Made by a program: the position numbers and the translations under genes
The notes under the pieces: generated by a model
Seen by the model: the letters and a program-made list of their open reading frames with translations, nothing else
Told to the model about the DNA's origin: nothing
Databases searched by the model: none
Virus record (IMG/VR): IMGVR_UViG_3300032236_000575
Coordinates: 1-63,156 of that record
Length of the DNA: 63,156 nt
Strand: one strand, 5' to 3'
DNA from: a virus
Shown: piece after piece, positions 24,853 to 34,483 of the stretch
Position numbering within the stretch: position 1 is the stretch's first letter
Layout: each line of letters starts with the position of its first letter

Positions 24853-27800
24853 TTCTCACCCGGCACAAGCTGGAAAGTTCCCCGACGCAAAGCGCGAGAC
24901 TTCTGCGGTATGTAGAACTCGGGATTACCAGCAGGTTCTGCTTTGATCTGGCTACGCGGAACATCAAGTGAGACAACAGAACCCGAATCACCGGCATATG
25001 CCCTGGCGCGGTTCAGGTCCGTAGTAAACCATCCTCCATTTCCGGGAAGCCAGCTCTGATCGGTGACGATCTTGTTGGCATTCTCGGCATTGGTGCCGTG
25101 GTAAACGGTCACAAGATTGCCTTTATCTGGAGCTTCCGCAGTGCCGACAGCAGTAGGCGCGAACTTCGCCTCAATCTTCGAAACCTCTGCAAGAGTCTCA
25201 GCCTTGATCGCGTCATAGCTCGAAAGATCGTTGATGTATGCGACAGAACCCAACGGGCCGACAACATGAACCCACGGGATCGCCTGAACTGAAGACGTAT
25301 CCATGCCCCGCTCTTTTGCAACTCGCTCAAGAACTTCCGCCATGCGCTTGTAGCCGACAGGATCGTTCACCTTGTTTACGGTACGCGCATAGGTACGCAT
25401 CTGCTCCGCAAAACCTTTGTCATCGGTGTGCAACATGATGCGAGCAACCCAACGATCCGTTGTGCCCCTCATGTAGTCACCGGCAGCGTTCGCGGCGAAG
25501 TCAGCAGGCTTCGGAGCGGTAGTCGCATTGGAACGAAGATCAGCCACGCCACCGAGAGGATTCTTCATCGCCCTCATGGCCTTATCGACGTGGAAGTCAT
25601 ACCCCGTGTCGCTGCCGGTCAACTCTTTGTACTTCTTCGCGTACTCCTTGCGAAGTGAGTAATCATACGAATTGAGAGGAACAAAGTAGGGCCGAGAGCC
25701 ACTGCCGTCCAACCACTTTCGAACACCGATGAGGTTACCGGCCCACTTGTTGTTCTCAGACCAGGCGGCAATAAACGATGCAGCGAGATCCCTCGTCAAA
25801 GGGATACCCCACTCCTTCTGAAACTGTTCGCCGTACTTCTCGACAAACGTGTCACACATCTTCGTTAAGTCGGGATACCACTTCGCGCCAAGCTCTTTTG
25901 CCCAAGGCTCAGAAGCGTCGAGAGCGGCTTTCCAGTTGTCCTCAAGAACCTTGTAGCCGTCTTTCTCAAGCTGCGCCCATGTCGCAGCGACATCGACTTT
26001 CTTGACGAGACTCTTCTCGCCAGTGTCCTCGTCCTTGATCTCCATCATCTGGAACGTGCCGTCAGCGTTCATCTGATAGATCGGTTTGACCTCAGTGCCC
26101 TCTTTGATGCGAGCCTCAACAGATCCGAAACCGCGAGCCTTCTCGCGAGCCTTGATCTCTTCTTCTTTTTCTTTGGCGATTCTCTTTTGTTCTTTTTCGG
26201 CAGCCCTAGCCTCGCGAGCGGCAGCCTTTGCCTGCTTCGCGGCCTCTTTGTCATCCGCTGCTTTCTGCTTCGCCTTAGCGGCATCGAGGCGCGACTGTTC
26301 CTGAGCGTCAACGGTTTTCGATGGCTGCACACCAGCGGACATCACCCAACCGGGCTTAGTCACCTTCGATGCGGCAGCTTTATCTTTTGAGGCATTGACC
26401 ACAAGCTCGTACAATGCCTTCTCTGCAGAGTTGGCGGTGGCCGGATCAGTCTCGACGTGAGCGAACGCTTCTGCGACGGCTTCTGTCGGGTTAAGGGCAC
26501 CGAAGTCATCGAAGCTGTATGCCGACAGCTTTGACTTCATCCAATCTTTGAAGCCGTCCGCTGTTGCGCTTCCTTCGGCTTCTTTCTCGTAAACAGTCTT
26601 CAGTGTGTCGAGGCACTTCTGGCTTGCTTGGTATCCGCCAGTTGCGTCCATGCCGTGCCCGAACTCGTGCGTGACAATCGTTGTCGCAGCATCACTTCCA
26701 TCTTTGGGAGGGTGATAGCCAACATCGATCGCGTGCTGATAGCTCTTCTCTAGTGTCTTGCCGTCCGCGAAACGATCTTTATCCAAACGGATCTCGGTTG
26801 CAGTCATGTCGCGATCCATCGCAAGACCCGCTTGCCACACATCGGTTTCCGCATAGCGGTTCGACGTGCTCAATCTCTTGGTTCCCGATACTTCTCTGAT
26901 GTTGGCTTGCGGATACTTGTCGAGAAGGTCATCGACTGCTCTTGCCGCCGACGTTGCCGGTCCAGTGTCAGCAATCCAATACGTTGGGAACTCGACATCA
27001 AGTTTCGGGTGCCGCGCCTCTAACTGCTTCGCAGTGCGGATGGGGTTGTCATAGTTCTGTATGTCGCCGGGTTGGGGCTTGAGCCACGAATCGTCAGGCG
27101 GCACATAGTTTTTCGGGTCGAACCCGACTCGCATCTCAACACCGGGAACGATCGTGTATTCGGGGATCTTCCGGTCTGCGCCGGACGCAGCGGCAGGCGG
27201 AACGTACTCTTGCAGTGATTCCTGACGAACAGTAAGAAGGGTGACGCTTCTGTCGTTTGGGCCGGGAGGACCGGCGACAAAATCTCCATTTACATCTATG
27301 CGTGCAAGCGGATCGATGTTAACGATCTTGAATGTGCCGAATCCGACACGCTCGTAATCACCGCCCTCAATCGAGGTGACCTTTGCGCCGGACTCAAGTT
27401 TTAAGACAACGGGCTTGCCGCCGCTTGGGTAGTCCTTCGAAACCCAACCGAAACTGCTTTGACCGATCGCATAGGACTTGGCATCTTCGGGAACAACGGC
27501 GAAAGATGAAGCAGGAATGGATAACTTGCCGCCAACCTTTAGCTCATCAATATCGGACTGAGTCATTCCGATTCCGCGATACAACTCCTGCTCAGTCGGC
27601 TTTGCATAGATTGCACGAGCAGCGATCTCTTTGCCGACAAGATGGAGTTCTTCGGGAAACGTAGAAGTATGAAGATCGGAAAGGCTTACAAACGCGGCTT
27701 TTTCTTTATCGGTTAAACCCGAATATCCATGAAGCTGAACATCTCTGACACCTTCGCGCATTGCTTGCTTGGTTTCATCGAAGTCGCCCGATGTCCATCG

Positions 27801-29315
27801 ATAGTTGATGTCTTGTCCAACTTCAACGAACTTCGATGGCTCTGCGACTTTTGGTCCGGTCCACTCAAGCGGCTCATCTACGGCTTTTGATGCGACTGAA
27901 CGTATTTCAGATACGCCGCCCTGGCTTCCGCCTTGATCTGTTCCTTCGATTTTCCTGCGGTACTGATCATTAAGATCGGACGCTTTGCCGAGCTTCGTGT
28001 ACTTGCCTTCTTCATCTATCGTCCCAACGTCGATCGTGTTGAAGTTGCTCAGATCGAAGACCGCAAGCTGCTTCGCTTTCTGCGCCTGCGCGATGGTCTT
28101 CTCGTCCGGCGTGCCAACCTTCGACACATCCATGTACATGTTGCCGTCTTCACTACTCAACCAGAGGCCCAGGTGATTACCCGGTTGTGAAAGCAACTCG
28201 TAGTGATCATCGATGTACTTGTCGATGTCTTCCGGCTTGAAGTCCTTCATCGGGATCGGGAACTCAGTGTCCTTACGCGGAGCAAAAGCAAAGCCCTCGT
28301 TAGGCTGCTCACCGGCAAGGTTGATCGTGATGCCTTCGTTCCTGACAGCGGTGTCGTACACGTTCTTGACGTAGGCCGAATTAACCTGCTGTGCAATCTC
28401 ATTCGGCCCAGTGAAGTCCTGGCTTCGCCATGTAAGCATCGGCCCGATCTCGCCGTGCTCGCGAACCTGAATCAGATCCCGATAATCCTGCGGAGAAGCA
28501 TCGTCCTCGTTGAGCTTGGCGATGTCTTCCTTCTGCAAGCCGTCCGGCGCAGGAGGATCAAACCCTTCATCGGCCTGAGCCTGCAACTCGTGCTGCTCAA
28601 GATCCTCGGGGTTATCAATGATCTCGATGTCGCACGAACAGTTGTCATGTATCGGCATCAGTTCGTTCGTCGCGTAGATATCCGACGAAGCGATCTCACA
28701 AAGCTCGCAAGGATTTGAGCTTGTCGGCACGCGCCGGTAAAACTGAACCTTGCTCTTCCGCATCGACGCTTGCGCTTGGCGGACCTTCGCCATTTGAATG
28801 TCAACGCCGACAAGCGAATTGAGCCGCCGTAAACCCTTCTGCACTGCCCTGGCCCTGGTGTCGCCATCAGCAACGGCCTTGGCAGCTACGCGATAAGGTC
28901 TGGCGTACTCTTCGGCCTTTGAGACACCGTCACGATCAAAGATTGAAGGGTCAAGCTTTACCGGCCTCTCGCCGGTCTGCTTTGCAACCTGACCCGAAAT
29001 GTAGTTCGCCACAACAGTTTGAGAAGCCTCAACAATGTTGCTCAGAACCTCGGTGGAACCGCTCTCGACAGCAGAGGCAATCGCCTCGTCCACACCGTCG
29101 TCAGCGTTTACTGTTGCGAGGTACACCGCTGCTGCGCGTGCGCGAGCCTGCCGGATCAGTTCGCGAGAGAACTGCAAAAGGTCAACGCGGTCGCGAACCT
29201 CGCTGCGCTTTTCAAAGAAGCCTTTTTCCTCGATGTCCTCAAGTACGCCGCGCTTTTTGAATGACAGATCGATAGCAGGTGGATCGAAACCTTCAGAGTC
29301 GAAGGGTGATGTCAC
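24849..29315 (-). CDS. Giant MuF polyvalent protein with ADP-ribosyltransferase-like and metalloprotease domains
   Basis: A 1488-aa protein. Residues 20-245 are a MuF-like head morphogenesis domain ending in Cys/His pairs (NPCELCEIASS, ELMPIHDNCSCDI). Residues 530-690 resemble a toxin ADP-ribosyltransferase: ELYRGIGM near 578, SIPASSFAVV near 603. Residues 780-960 form a zinc metalloprotease with THEFGHGMDATGG near 883. A highly charged Ala/Lys/Glu coiled coil lies at about 1000-1065. Residues 1075-1380 are a helical domain of DUF7178 type. The C terminus from 1400 is a second ART-like domain (VYHGTNAENANKIV, GGWFTTDLNRARAYAGD). MuF fusions are thought to be packaged and injected as effectors. 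Substrates are unknown. Confidence 0.88.
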   Translation of the reverse strand: MTSPFDSEGFDPPAIDLSFKKRGVLEDIEEKGFFEKRSEVRDRVDLLQFSRELIRQARARAAAVYLATVNADDGVDEAIASAVESGSTEVLSNIVEASQTVVANYISGQVAKQTGERPVKLDPSIFDRDGVSKAEEYARPYRVAAKAVADGDTRARAVQKGLRRLNSLVGVDIQMAKVRQAQASMRKSKVQFYRRVPTSSNPCELCEIASSDIYATNELMPIHDNCSCDIEIIDNPEDLEQHELQAQADEGFDPPAPDGLQKEDIAKLNEDDASPQDYRDLIQVREHGEIGPMLTWRSQDFTGPNEIAQQVNSAYVKNVYDTAVRNEGITINLAGEQPNEGFAFAPRKDTEFPIPMKDFKPEDIDKYIDDHYELLSQPGNHLGLWLSSEDGNMYMDVSKVGTPDEKTIAQAQKAKQLAVFDLSNFNTIDVGTIDEEGKYTKLGKASDLNDQYRRKIEGTDQGGSQGGVSEIRSVASKAVDEPLEWTGPKVAEPSKFVEVGQDINYRWTSGDFDETKQAMREGVRDVQLHGYSGLTDKEKAAFVSLSDLHTSTFPEELHLVGKEIAARAIYAKPTEQELYRGIGMTQSDIDELKVGGKLSIPASSFAVVPEDAKSYAIGQSSFGWVSKDYPSGGKPVVLKLESGAKVTSIEGGDYERVGFGTFKIVNIDPLARIDVNGDFVAGPPGPNDRSVTLLTVRQESLQEYVPPAAASGADRKIPEYTIVPGVEMRVGFDPKNYVPPDDSWLKPQPGDIQNYDNPIRTAKQLEARHPKLDVEFPTYWIADTGPATSAARAVDDLLDKYPQANIREVSGTKRLSTSNRYAETDVWQAGLAMDRDMTATEIRLDKDRFADGKTLEKSYQHAIDVGYHPPKDGSDAATTIVTHEFGHGMDATGGYQASQKCLDTLKTVYEKEAEGSATADGFKDWMKSKLSAYSFDDFGALNPTEAVAEAFAHVETDPATANSAEKALYELVVNASKDKAAASKVTKPGWVMSAGVQPSKTVDAQEQSRLDAAKAKQKAADDKEAAKQAKAAAREARAAEKEQKRIAKEKEEEIKAREKARGFGSVEARIKEGTEVKPIYQMNADGTFQMMEIKDEDTGEKSLVKKVDVAATWAQLEKDGYKVLEDNWKAALDASEPWAKELGAKWYPDLTKMCDTFVEKYGEQFQKEWGIPLTRDLAASFIAAWSENNKWAGNLIGVRKWLDGSGSRPYFVPLNSYDYSLRKEYAKKYKELTGSDTGYDFHVDKAMRAMKNPLGGVADLRSNATTAPKPADFAANAAGDYMRGTTDRWVARIMLHTDDKGFAEQMRTYARTVNKVNDPVGYKRMAEVLERVAKERGMDTSSVQAIPWVHVVGPLGSVAYINDLSSYDAIKAETLAEVSKIEAKFAPTAVGTAEAPDKGNLVTVYHGTNAENANKIVTDQSWLPGNGGWFTTDLNRARAYAGDSGSVVSLDVPRSQIKAEPAGNPEFYIPQKSRALRRGTFQLVPGEK

Positions 29316-30889
29316 CTACCGCCACCGGGCTGAGTACCGCCCATAGAAGTGATCGCCTTGGGCGCATTCTGCGAACCACCTAGCTGCTTGGGTTGAGGCT
29401 GCTGGCCGGGAATCGAACCCTGTTGCGCCCCAGGTGAATCGGATCCGACAACGATGCGCTCCTGAACCGTGTTGGGTATCGGTGCCATCGATGCCGCGAG
29501 CAGAGCCTCGTGCGCTCGATCCAGTTCGTCTTGAGCGATCTGATCCGGCGAGTAGCCGAGAATGTTGCGCTGAATCGATCTCCACGATTCACCAGAGTTG
29601 TGCGCCGCCAACGCAGCCTGGTACTTCTCAGCAGTAGTAATGCGGTCAACCGGCTCAAAAGAAACCTCAAGAGCCTCATCATCTTCAATCGTCTTGCCGT
29701 CGAGGCGCACGGCCAACTCCATGCACTGCTCGATGCCCCTCTTCGCTTCCTCAAGACGATCCGAGCAACGGAAGTAATGACCATTGCCAGTCTCGCGAGC
29801 ACCCTCGGCAGACGTGTTCGTGTTGTCCGGCATAAGCATTGGAAGAGGCGTGCGAGTAACGGCAGACAACTGACGGATGTCTTCTTTGTTGGCATTCAAG
29901 ATGCCTTGCAGATCGATCGGTGTGGACTCCCAAAGGTCAAGTCCCTCAGGCAGATTCCACAGCACGCCGGGAGCCGGTGCGAACACCTTCGTGTAATCGA
30001 TCATGTTTCCGTCAGCGTCACGTTCCGGCAGCATGCCACCCGTGATGGCACGCTGCCGGAAAGCCTGCACGGCGGAGATGCACAACCGTTCAAGGATTCC
30101 TGCGTTGATGCGGTTGATGAGGTCGATGTGTGTTTCGAAGTCGCCGTGTCCGCCGGGGTTGTTGTAGACGATGACCGGAATGGGTTGCGTTACACCAAGT
30201 TCAGACGTTCCACCGGGCTGGCCTTCTTGCGTCCACGCGCCTTCTGCGAGGTTGACAAGCCACTTGGACGGGATGATCTTTTGTTCGATCTTTGTGTAGG
30301 TTGGCCGGACGAACTGCTGCCATCCTTGCTTTGTCCACACGATTGCGTAGTCGCGAGCTTCCTCGGCGTTACGCCAAACACGCATGGCCGCATTGGGTTT
30401 CCAATGCTGAAGAGGATCGGTGACAACGATCATGGTTTCCGGTGAGTCAGCAGTGACAACAACACCGTCATCTCCGCGCCACACAGTCAGGTATGACTGC
30501 CCGAAAGTTAAGCCCTGGCGCATCCATGACTTAAACACTGACTGCATGCGGTTCTCGCGCCAGATCTTTTGCGCCGACTTGGCCGGGTCTGATTCGTTGT
30601 CTCCGCCGACAGTGATGCCGTTGGGTACCATGCGATCGACAACGCTGTCAATGATCAGTTGACCCCAGTTGGTGCGTGCGCGGCGTTGGAACATTCTCCA
30701 CGCTTCCGCTGTCTCCCTTGACATTTCGGGCAGCGGGGCATCCCCATCGACGTATGAGCGCAGGGTGAGGACACTCATGCGCCGGGTGTCCATCCTTCTC
30801 GCAAGAACACGCAACCATTCGAATGGCGTTTGCGGAGGGATAGCCACCCCAAGGCTGTCAGTACGCAGAGGGGGAATCGGTGATGTCAT
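29312..30889 (-). CDS. Portal protein
   Basis: A 525-aa SPP1 gp6-like portal. Visible features are the N-terminal clip helix (MSRETAEAWRMFQRRARTNW), GQSYLTVWRGDDGVVVTADS, the WSLPEGLDLWES-type loop region near 335, and the long C-terminal helix with LDRAHEALLAASM. It forms the DNA-translocating ring. It overlaps the MuF gene by four bases, the usual portal-MuF arrangement. Confidence 0.93.
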   Translation of the reverse strand: MTSPIPPLRTDSLGVAIPPQTPFEWLRVLARRMDTRRMSVLTLRSYVDGDAPLPEMSRETAEAWRMFQRRARTNWGQLIIDSVVDRMVPNGITVGGDNESDPAKSAQKIWRENRMQSVFKSWMRQGLTFGQSYLTVWRGDDGVVVTADSPETMIVVTDPLQHWKPNAAMRVWRNAEEARDYAIVWTKQGWQQFVRPTYTKIEQKIIPSKWLVNLAEGAWTQEGQPGGTSELGVTQPIPVIVYNNPGGHGDFETHIDLINRINAGILERLCISAVQAFRQRAITGGMLPERDADGNMIDYTKVFAPAPGVLWNLPEGLDLWESTPIDLQGILNANKEDIRQLSAVTRTPLPMLMPDNTNTSAEGARETGNGHYFRCSDRLEEAKRGIEQCMELAVRLDGKTIEDDEALEVSFEPVDRITTAEKYQAALAAHNSGESWRSIQRNILGYSPDQIAQDELDRAHEALLAASMAPIPNTVQERIVVGSDSPGAQQGSIPGQQPQPKQLGGSQNAPKAITSMGGTQPGGGR

Positions 30890-31006
30890 CTACTTGACGT
30901 TGATCGCATTCTGCGGCGGGATCACGAGATCCTGCCCCTTCTTGCATGCCGTCAGGCCGCCGACGAGGGCGATCGAAACGGCAAGCACCGCAACAGTTTT
31001 CTTCAT
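30890..31006 (-). CDS. 38-aa lipoprotein between terminase and portal
   Basis: The ATG at 31006 has GAGAGG eight bases upstream. MKKTVAVLAVSIALVGG is a classic lipoprotein signal, followed by a lipobox GLTAC (Cys about residue 20) and an 18-residue mature tail (CKKGQDLVIPPQNAINVK). A mature lipidated peptide on the outer face of the membrane is predicted. Phage lipoproteins often block superinfection or mask receptors, but this one lies inside the head operon, where a late or dosage-linked role is also possible. Confidence 0.8.
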   Translation of the reverse strand: MKKTVAVLAVSIALVGGLTACKKGQDLVIPPQNAINVK

Positions 31007-31018
31007 TGGAAGTACCTC

Positions 31019-32656
31019 TCAGTAAAGGCGGCGAGGTGCGCCCACTTTGCCTTTCGGGCGTGCGCCCTCGGCAAGGGCATCAAGCCTTGCTTGCCATGAC
31101 AGGTTCGCCGCCATGCATGCGTCGAACTTGTTGAGTAGTTGGCCGTCCTGCTTTTGCAAGATCCACAACGGTTGGCCTTCATCGTCTGTGATCTTTAAGT
31201 CTTTTCGACCGGCGTGGCCGATATGGCGCACAAGTTCCTCGCGCTGAGGACCGACAAACGAAATCTGATGTCCCTCAATGGCTTCCGCAAATGCGCGAAC
31301 CATGTAGGCCGCTGGCCTCTGCCGGTTCGTCCACCACTCCACCACTTGGTCAGGCCACCGTCCGGCCCAACTCGCAACGGCTTCAACCCAGTAGGGAGGA
31401 TCGCAGTACGCTCTCCACACTTCGTAGTCACGCATCAGTTGGGCGAACATCTCATCGACTTCGAAAGCGTCGATTTCCCACTCTTGTGCGTCCTCGGGAC
31501 GCTCCCATAGAGCGACGAGTTGCTGCTTGCCGGTGTCGATCTCGGTGATGACGAGTGCTGTTGCGTCTTTTCTTCTCGCGCCGTCGAACCCGATGGTGAC
31601 GAATGAGCCTTTTTCGATGATGTCATCTCGTACAAGGCTTTTGACGGTGTTCATGTTGTATGCGCCGGACCCTGATTTGCGCCAGCGGTTGAGGTAGACG
31701 CGTTCCCAGTACATGCGGTCGATGCCGATGCGATCGTAATCCCTTGCGATACGGTCGAATTGGCCTAAACCCCATTCACCGATGGGTCCGGTCGCGTCAG
31801 CGATGGCTTCTATTCGCTTTTCGAGTGTGTCGAGATCCCGGTGCTCGTCACCGGCCCATCGGGCGAAGAAGAAGAACGCTTTGTTGTCGAGTTTCCCTTC
31901 AGCGATGGCCTCGGCTTCTGCTCGCACGTCCTCTTCGATGCTGCCCTGACCAAGGTTTCCGGCAGTCGAGGTGTACAAGGCCCACGGCGATTCCATCTGC
32001 CTCTTCGGCAGGTTCTGCAACATCGTTTCGTGAGCATGCTTCTCGCGAGGAAGTACCAGTCGGTGAGGCTCATCGAAGTGCTGGAACGTAGTTCGCGCAC
32101 CATCGCGAGTGTTTGGCGCATTTGAAACAGGAACTGCCATACCATCATTCGTTCCCGATCGACTTAAACGGACAATGCGCTCTTTCGAGCAGTCGAAGAG
32201 TGCCGCATCGGGTGAGTGCTGAATGATGTAAGTGAGAACACCGAAAGCAAGTTCCATAACCTGCTCTTCTGCTGCCGCCATCATCGGGATGTACGGTGCC
32301 GGAACCGGCCTGCCGACAGGCTGTCCGTTTTCGTCCCAGCCGTCGAAGCGCACAGGTGCCTCGGGATGCAATTCGCAGAACGTAACCCAAGCCGCGAACT
32401 CGGTCTTAGCCAACCCTTTTCGCAACTCGACAGCGCAACGCTCATACACTCGGTTCCCCTCAAGGGGATGCCCCTTTGGGTACACCTCGTACATGCGGTA
32501 GATGAACATCCGCTTCTCGTCATCGAGGCGTGCCGGTTGCTCTTGCAAGCTGCCGGGTCCGAAAACGCATCGGTCTTCGATGAAGGCGCACACTTGAGGG
32601 CCGAGAGTGGGATTGAGCGACTTCGCGTCAGGTCGCGGAACAATCAATGTCGCCAT
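31019..32656 (-). CDS. terL: Terminase large subunit
   Basis: A 545-aa protein. The ATPase half carries a Walker A-like LRKGLAKTE near 79, a Walker B-type FQHFDEPHRL near 195, and a coupling motif TSTAGN. The C-terminal nuclease half has VTIGFDGARRKDATALV and a later DACMAANLS segment. It packages DNA into the prohead together with TerS. Divergence from the canonical Walker A is normal for actinobacteriophage terminases. Confidence 0.93.
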   Translation of the reverse strand: MATLIVPRPDAKSLNPTLGPQVCAFIEDRCVFGPGSLQEQPARLDDEKRMFIYRMYEVYPKGHPLEGNRVYERCAVELRKGLAKTEFAAWVTFCELHPEAPVRFDGWDENGQPVGRPVPAPYIPMMAAAEEQVMELAFGVLTYIIQHSPDAALFDCSKERIVRLSRSGTNDGMAVPVSNAPNTRDGARTTFQHFDEPHRLVLPREKHAHETMLQNLPKRQMESPWALYTSTAGNLGQGSIEEDVRAEAEAIAEGKLDNKAFFFFARWAGDEHRDLDTLEKRIEAIADATGPIGEWGLGQFDRIARDYDRIGIDRMYWERVYLNRWRKSGSGAYNMNTVKSLVRDDIIEKGSFVTIGFDGARRKDATALVITEIDTGKQQLVALWERPEDAQEWEIDAFEVDEMFAQLMRDYEVWRAYCDPPYWVEAVASWAGRWPDQVVEWWTNRQRPAAYMVRAFAEAIEGHQISFVGPQREELVRHIGHAGRKDLKITDDEGQPLWILQKQDGQLLNKFDACMAANLSWQARLDALAEGARPKGKVGAPRRLY

Positions 32657-32672
32657 TGGTGGTGTTTAGCGA

Positions 32673-33149
32673 CTATACGACGTACAGGCGCGGATCGGTT
32701 TGCGGCTCAACGGGATTCGTCGCTGCCGGTTGGCCGGAACGCCGCCGACGTTCGCCCTCGTCTTTCGCCTTTTCGGTGTTTTCGATCGTCCATTCCAGAC
32801 GGCGACGATCGAGCGGAGTCAGGCCGTAGTCCTTCTGAGCCAGCCGCACTTCGGCGTGCGACTTGTCAGATGGTTTGTGCCAGAACGCGTCCACGAGGTG
32901 CGCGAGCCGGTACAGGCCATGAATGTCGGACGGGTGATATTCCTGCGCCATCGGTGAAGGCCACAGATCTTCCCACCATGCCACCGTTAACGGGTGCCAG
33001 GGGATGACCTCGCCTTCTTCATCGAGGCGATCTGGTAGCGGCGGGATCTCGACATCGCCTTCTGGTTCAGTGAGAGTCGCACGCGTGCTTGTCTTGTTCG
33101 TTCGCGCTCTAACACTTGCGTGTTTCGGCGCAGGCCCACGTCCAGCCAT
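32673..33149 (-). CDS. terS: Terminase small subunit
   Basis: A 158-aa protein directly before terL. It opens with the basic MAGRGPAPKHASVRARTNK seen in actinobacteriophage small terminases. It continues with PWHPLTVAWWEDLWPSPMAQ, a helical YRLAHLVDAFWHK, and TPLDRRRLEWTIENTEKAKD. It recognises the packaging site on viral DNA. Confidence 0.85.
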   Translation of the reverse strand: MAGRGPAPKHASVRARTNKTSTRATLTEPEGDVEIPPLPDRLDEEGEVIPWHPLTVAWWEDLWPSPMAQEYHPSDIHGLYRLAHLVDAFWHKPSDKSHAEVRLAQKDYGLTPLDRRRLEWTIENTEKAKDEGERRRRSGQPAATNPVEPQTDPRLYVV

Positions 33150-33207
33150 GCCAAACTCCGTTTCGGAAGATCAATCGGCAAAGCCATTGCGGCTCAACCG
33201 AATACGT

Positions 33208-33495
33208 TTAGCGGACCACCTTGCCGTAGCCGCTTCGGTCGGAACCCTTGTCGCCCTCGGACTTCGTGGAGAACTGAGATGCGCCCATCGACATGCCGTA
33301 TCCGCTGCGATCGGAACCCGGCTGCCCGTGCTCAAACAGATCGTCGGCCTGGTCGGCATCCTCGGCCATGTAGCCGCTGTCGTCGCCGCCGACGCAGATG
33401 CCGCCCTGACCCTGCGAGGTCGCACCGACGTACCTGTCCTTGCCGCTGGAGTACATCGAGGTGTCTTCGGTGTTGTCTCCGACAACATTGCTCAT
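33208..33495 (-). CDS. Hypothetical Gly/Ser/Asp-rich protein, 95 aa
   Basis: A low-complexity acidic protein with an internal repeat (GSDRSGYG twice, near residues 60 and 85) and no predicted hydrophobic core. It lies between the paralogous pair and terS. It may be disordered. No family is recognised. Confidence 0.55.
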   Translation of the reverse strand: MSNVVGDNTEDTSMYSSGKDRYVGATSQGQGGICVGGDDSGYMAEDADQADDLFEHGQPGSDRSGYGMSMGASQFSTKSEGDKGSDRSGYGKVVR

Positions 33496-33511
33496 GGTTT
33501 ATCCCTTTCGA

Positions 33512-34015
33512 TTAGGCCCACACGAAACCGCTGCCTGGGCCGCAGTACGGAAGACGCTGAAGTGACGGCGACGTGATCGACACCGTCGATGAAGTGGCGG
33601 GTGCTGCAAAGCCAAACGGCTTCAAAGTTCTTGGCTTACCGGCGTAGACAACGTCGGTGAACTCGACATCCCACACGAGGCCGGTGGTGATGCCGCTCGC
33701 GGTCAACGCGGTGGCAACCGGCGCAGTGTTGGCGAGAAGCTGAATCCCCTCGGTGTCACTGCGGTTAATGGTCACCAGCTTGCCGTTGGTGATTCTTGCT
33801 CTAATCTCAGCTAGCTCAATGCCGGTGTCGAAAGTGCCTGTGCTGGTGGTCAATTGGGGGATGTAGAGGGTGTAGTTGGGTGGCACTCGCGGGTAGAAGT
33901 TCACGAATGCGGTGAAGGTGTTCACGTCCGGCGTGCCGGATGTCTGCGCCGGATCCGGTGCCTCGATGTCTTCCCAATATCCGGTTGCTGTGAAATAGAC
34001 GAGAGTGTTTGTCAT
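33512..34015 (-). CDS. Beta-rich putative virion protein, paralogue A
   Basis: A 167-aa protein that is clearly paralogous to the upstream neighbour. Shared features in order are LVYFTATGxW near the N terminus, a NFYPRVP block, RARITNGKL, GLVWDVEFTDVVYAGKP and PFGFAAP. The fold looks all-beta. It comes first in the late operon before the terminase, an unusual place for a structural protein. Head decoration, fibre or adsorption roles are possible. Confidence 0.65.
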   Translation of the reverse strand: MTNTLVYFTATGYWEDIEAPDPAQTSGTPDVNTFTAFVNFYPRVPPNYTLYIPQLTTSTGTFDTGIELAEIRARITNGKLVTINRSDTEGIQLLANTAPVATALTASGITTGLVWDVEFTDVVYAGKPRTLKPFGFAAPATSSTVSITSPSLQRLPYCGPGSGFVWA

Positions 34016-34483
34016 TTAGCGGCCTTTGTAGGAAAGACGGGACAGTTGCGGCGAACTGATATCGACAGTGGCTGCAGTGCTTGGCGCGGCAAAACCGAAG
34101 GGCGGCAACGCACTTGGCTGATTGGCATAGGTGACGTTGATGAACTCGACATCCCATTTAAGGCCACCGCTGAAGCCGATCGCGGCTAACGCCGCCGACA
34201 CTGCCGAAGTCGATGCGAGCAGAGGCACGCCTGTCGCTGATGTGAAGAACATGTGAGACATCGGGACTAGGTGTCCTCCGCTGATGCGTGCTCTCACTGT
34301 GCTGAGTCGCACTGCGGTGTTGAAGAGGCCCATCGCTGTCTTCAGTTGCAGGACATTGAAAGTCGATGACACTCTTGGGTAGAACAGGACCGTTGCTTCG
34401 TAGCGGCTGTCCCATGTGCCGGTGGCGGTGAAGTAAACGAGTGGGTTGCCTGCCGAGCCGGTGCCGCCGGTTGAGCCAGTCAC
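34016..34483 (-). CDS. Beta-rich putative virion protein, paralogue B
   Basis: A 155-aa protein ending at the base next to paralogue A. It shares LVYFTATGTW, LFYPRVS, RARISGGHLVP, GLKWDVEFINVTYANQP and PFGFAAP, so the pair arose by tandem duplication. The N terminus has a Gly/Ser/Thr linker. The duplicates have diverged strongly outside these blocks, suggesting distinct partners or ligands. Confidence 0.65.
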   Translation of the reverse strand: MTGSTGGTGSAGNPLVYFTATGTWDSRYEATVLFYPRVSSTFNVLQLKTAMGLFNTAVRLSTVRARISGGHLVPMSHMFFTSATGVPLLASTSAVSAALAAIGFSGGLKWDVEFINVTYANQPSALPPFGFAAPSTAATVDISSPQLSRLSYKGR

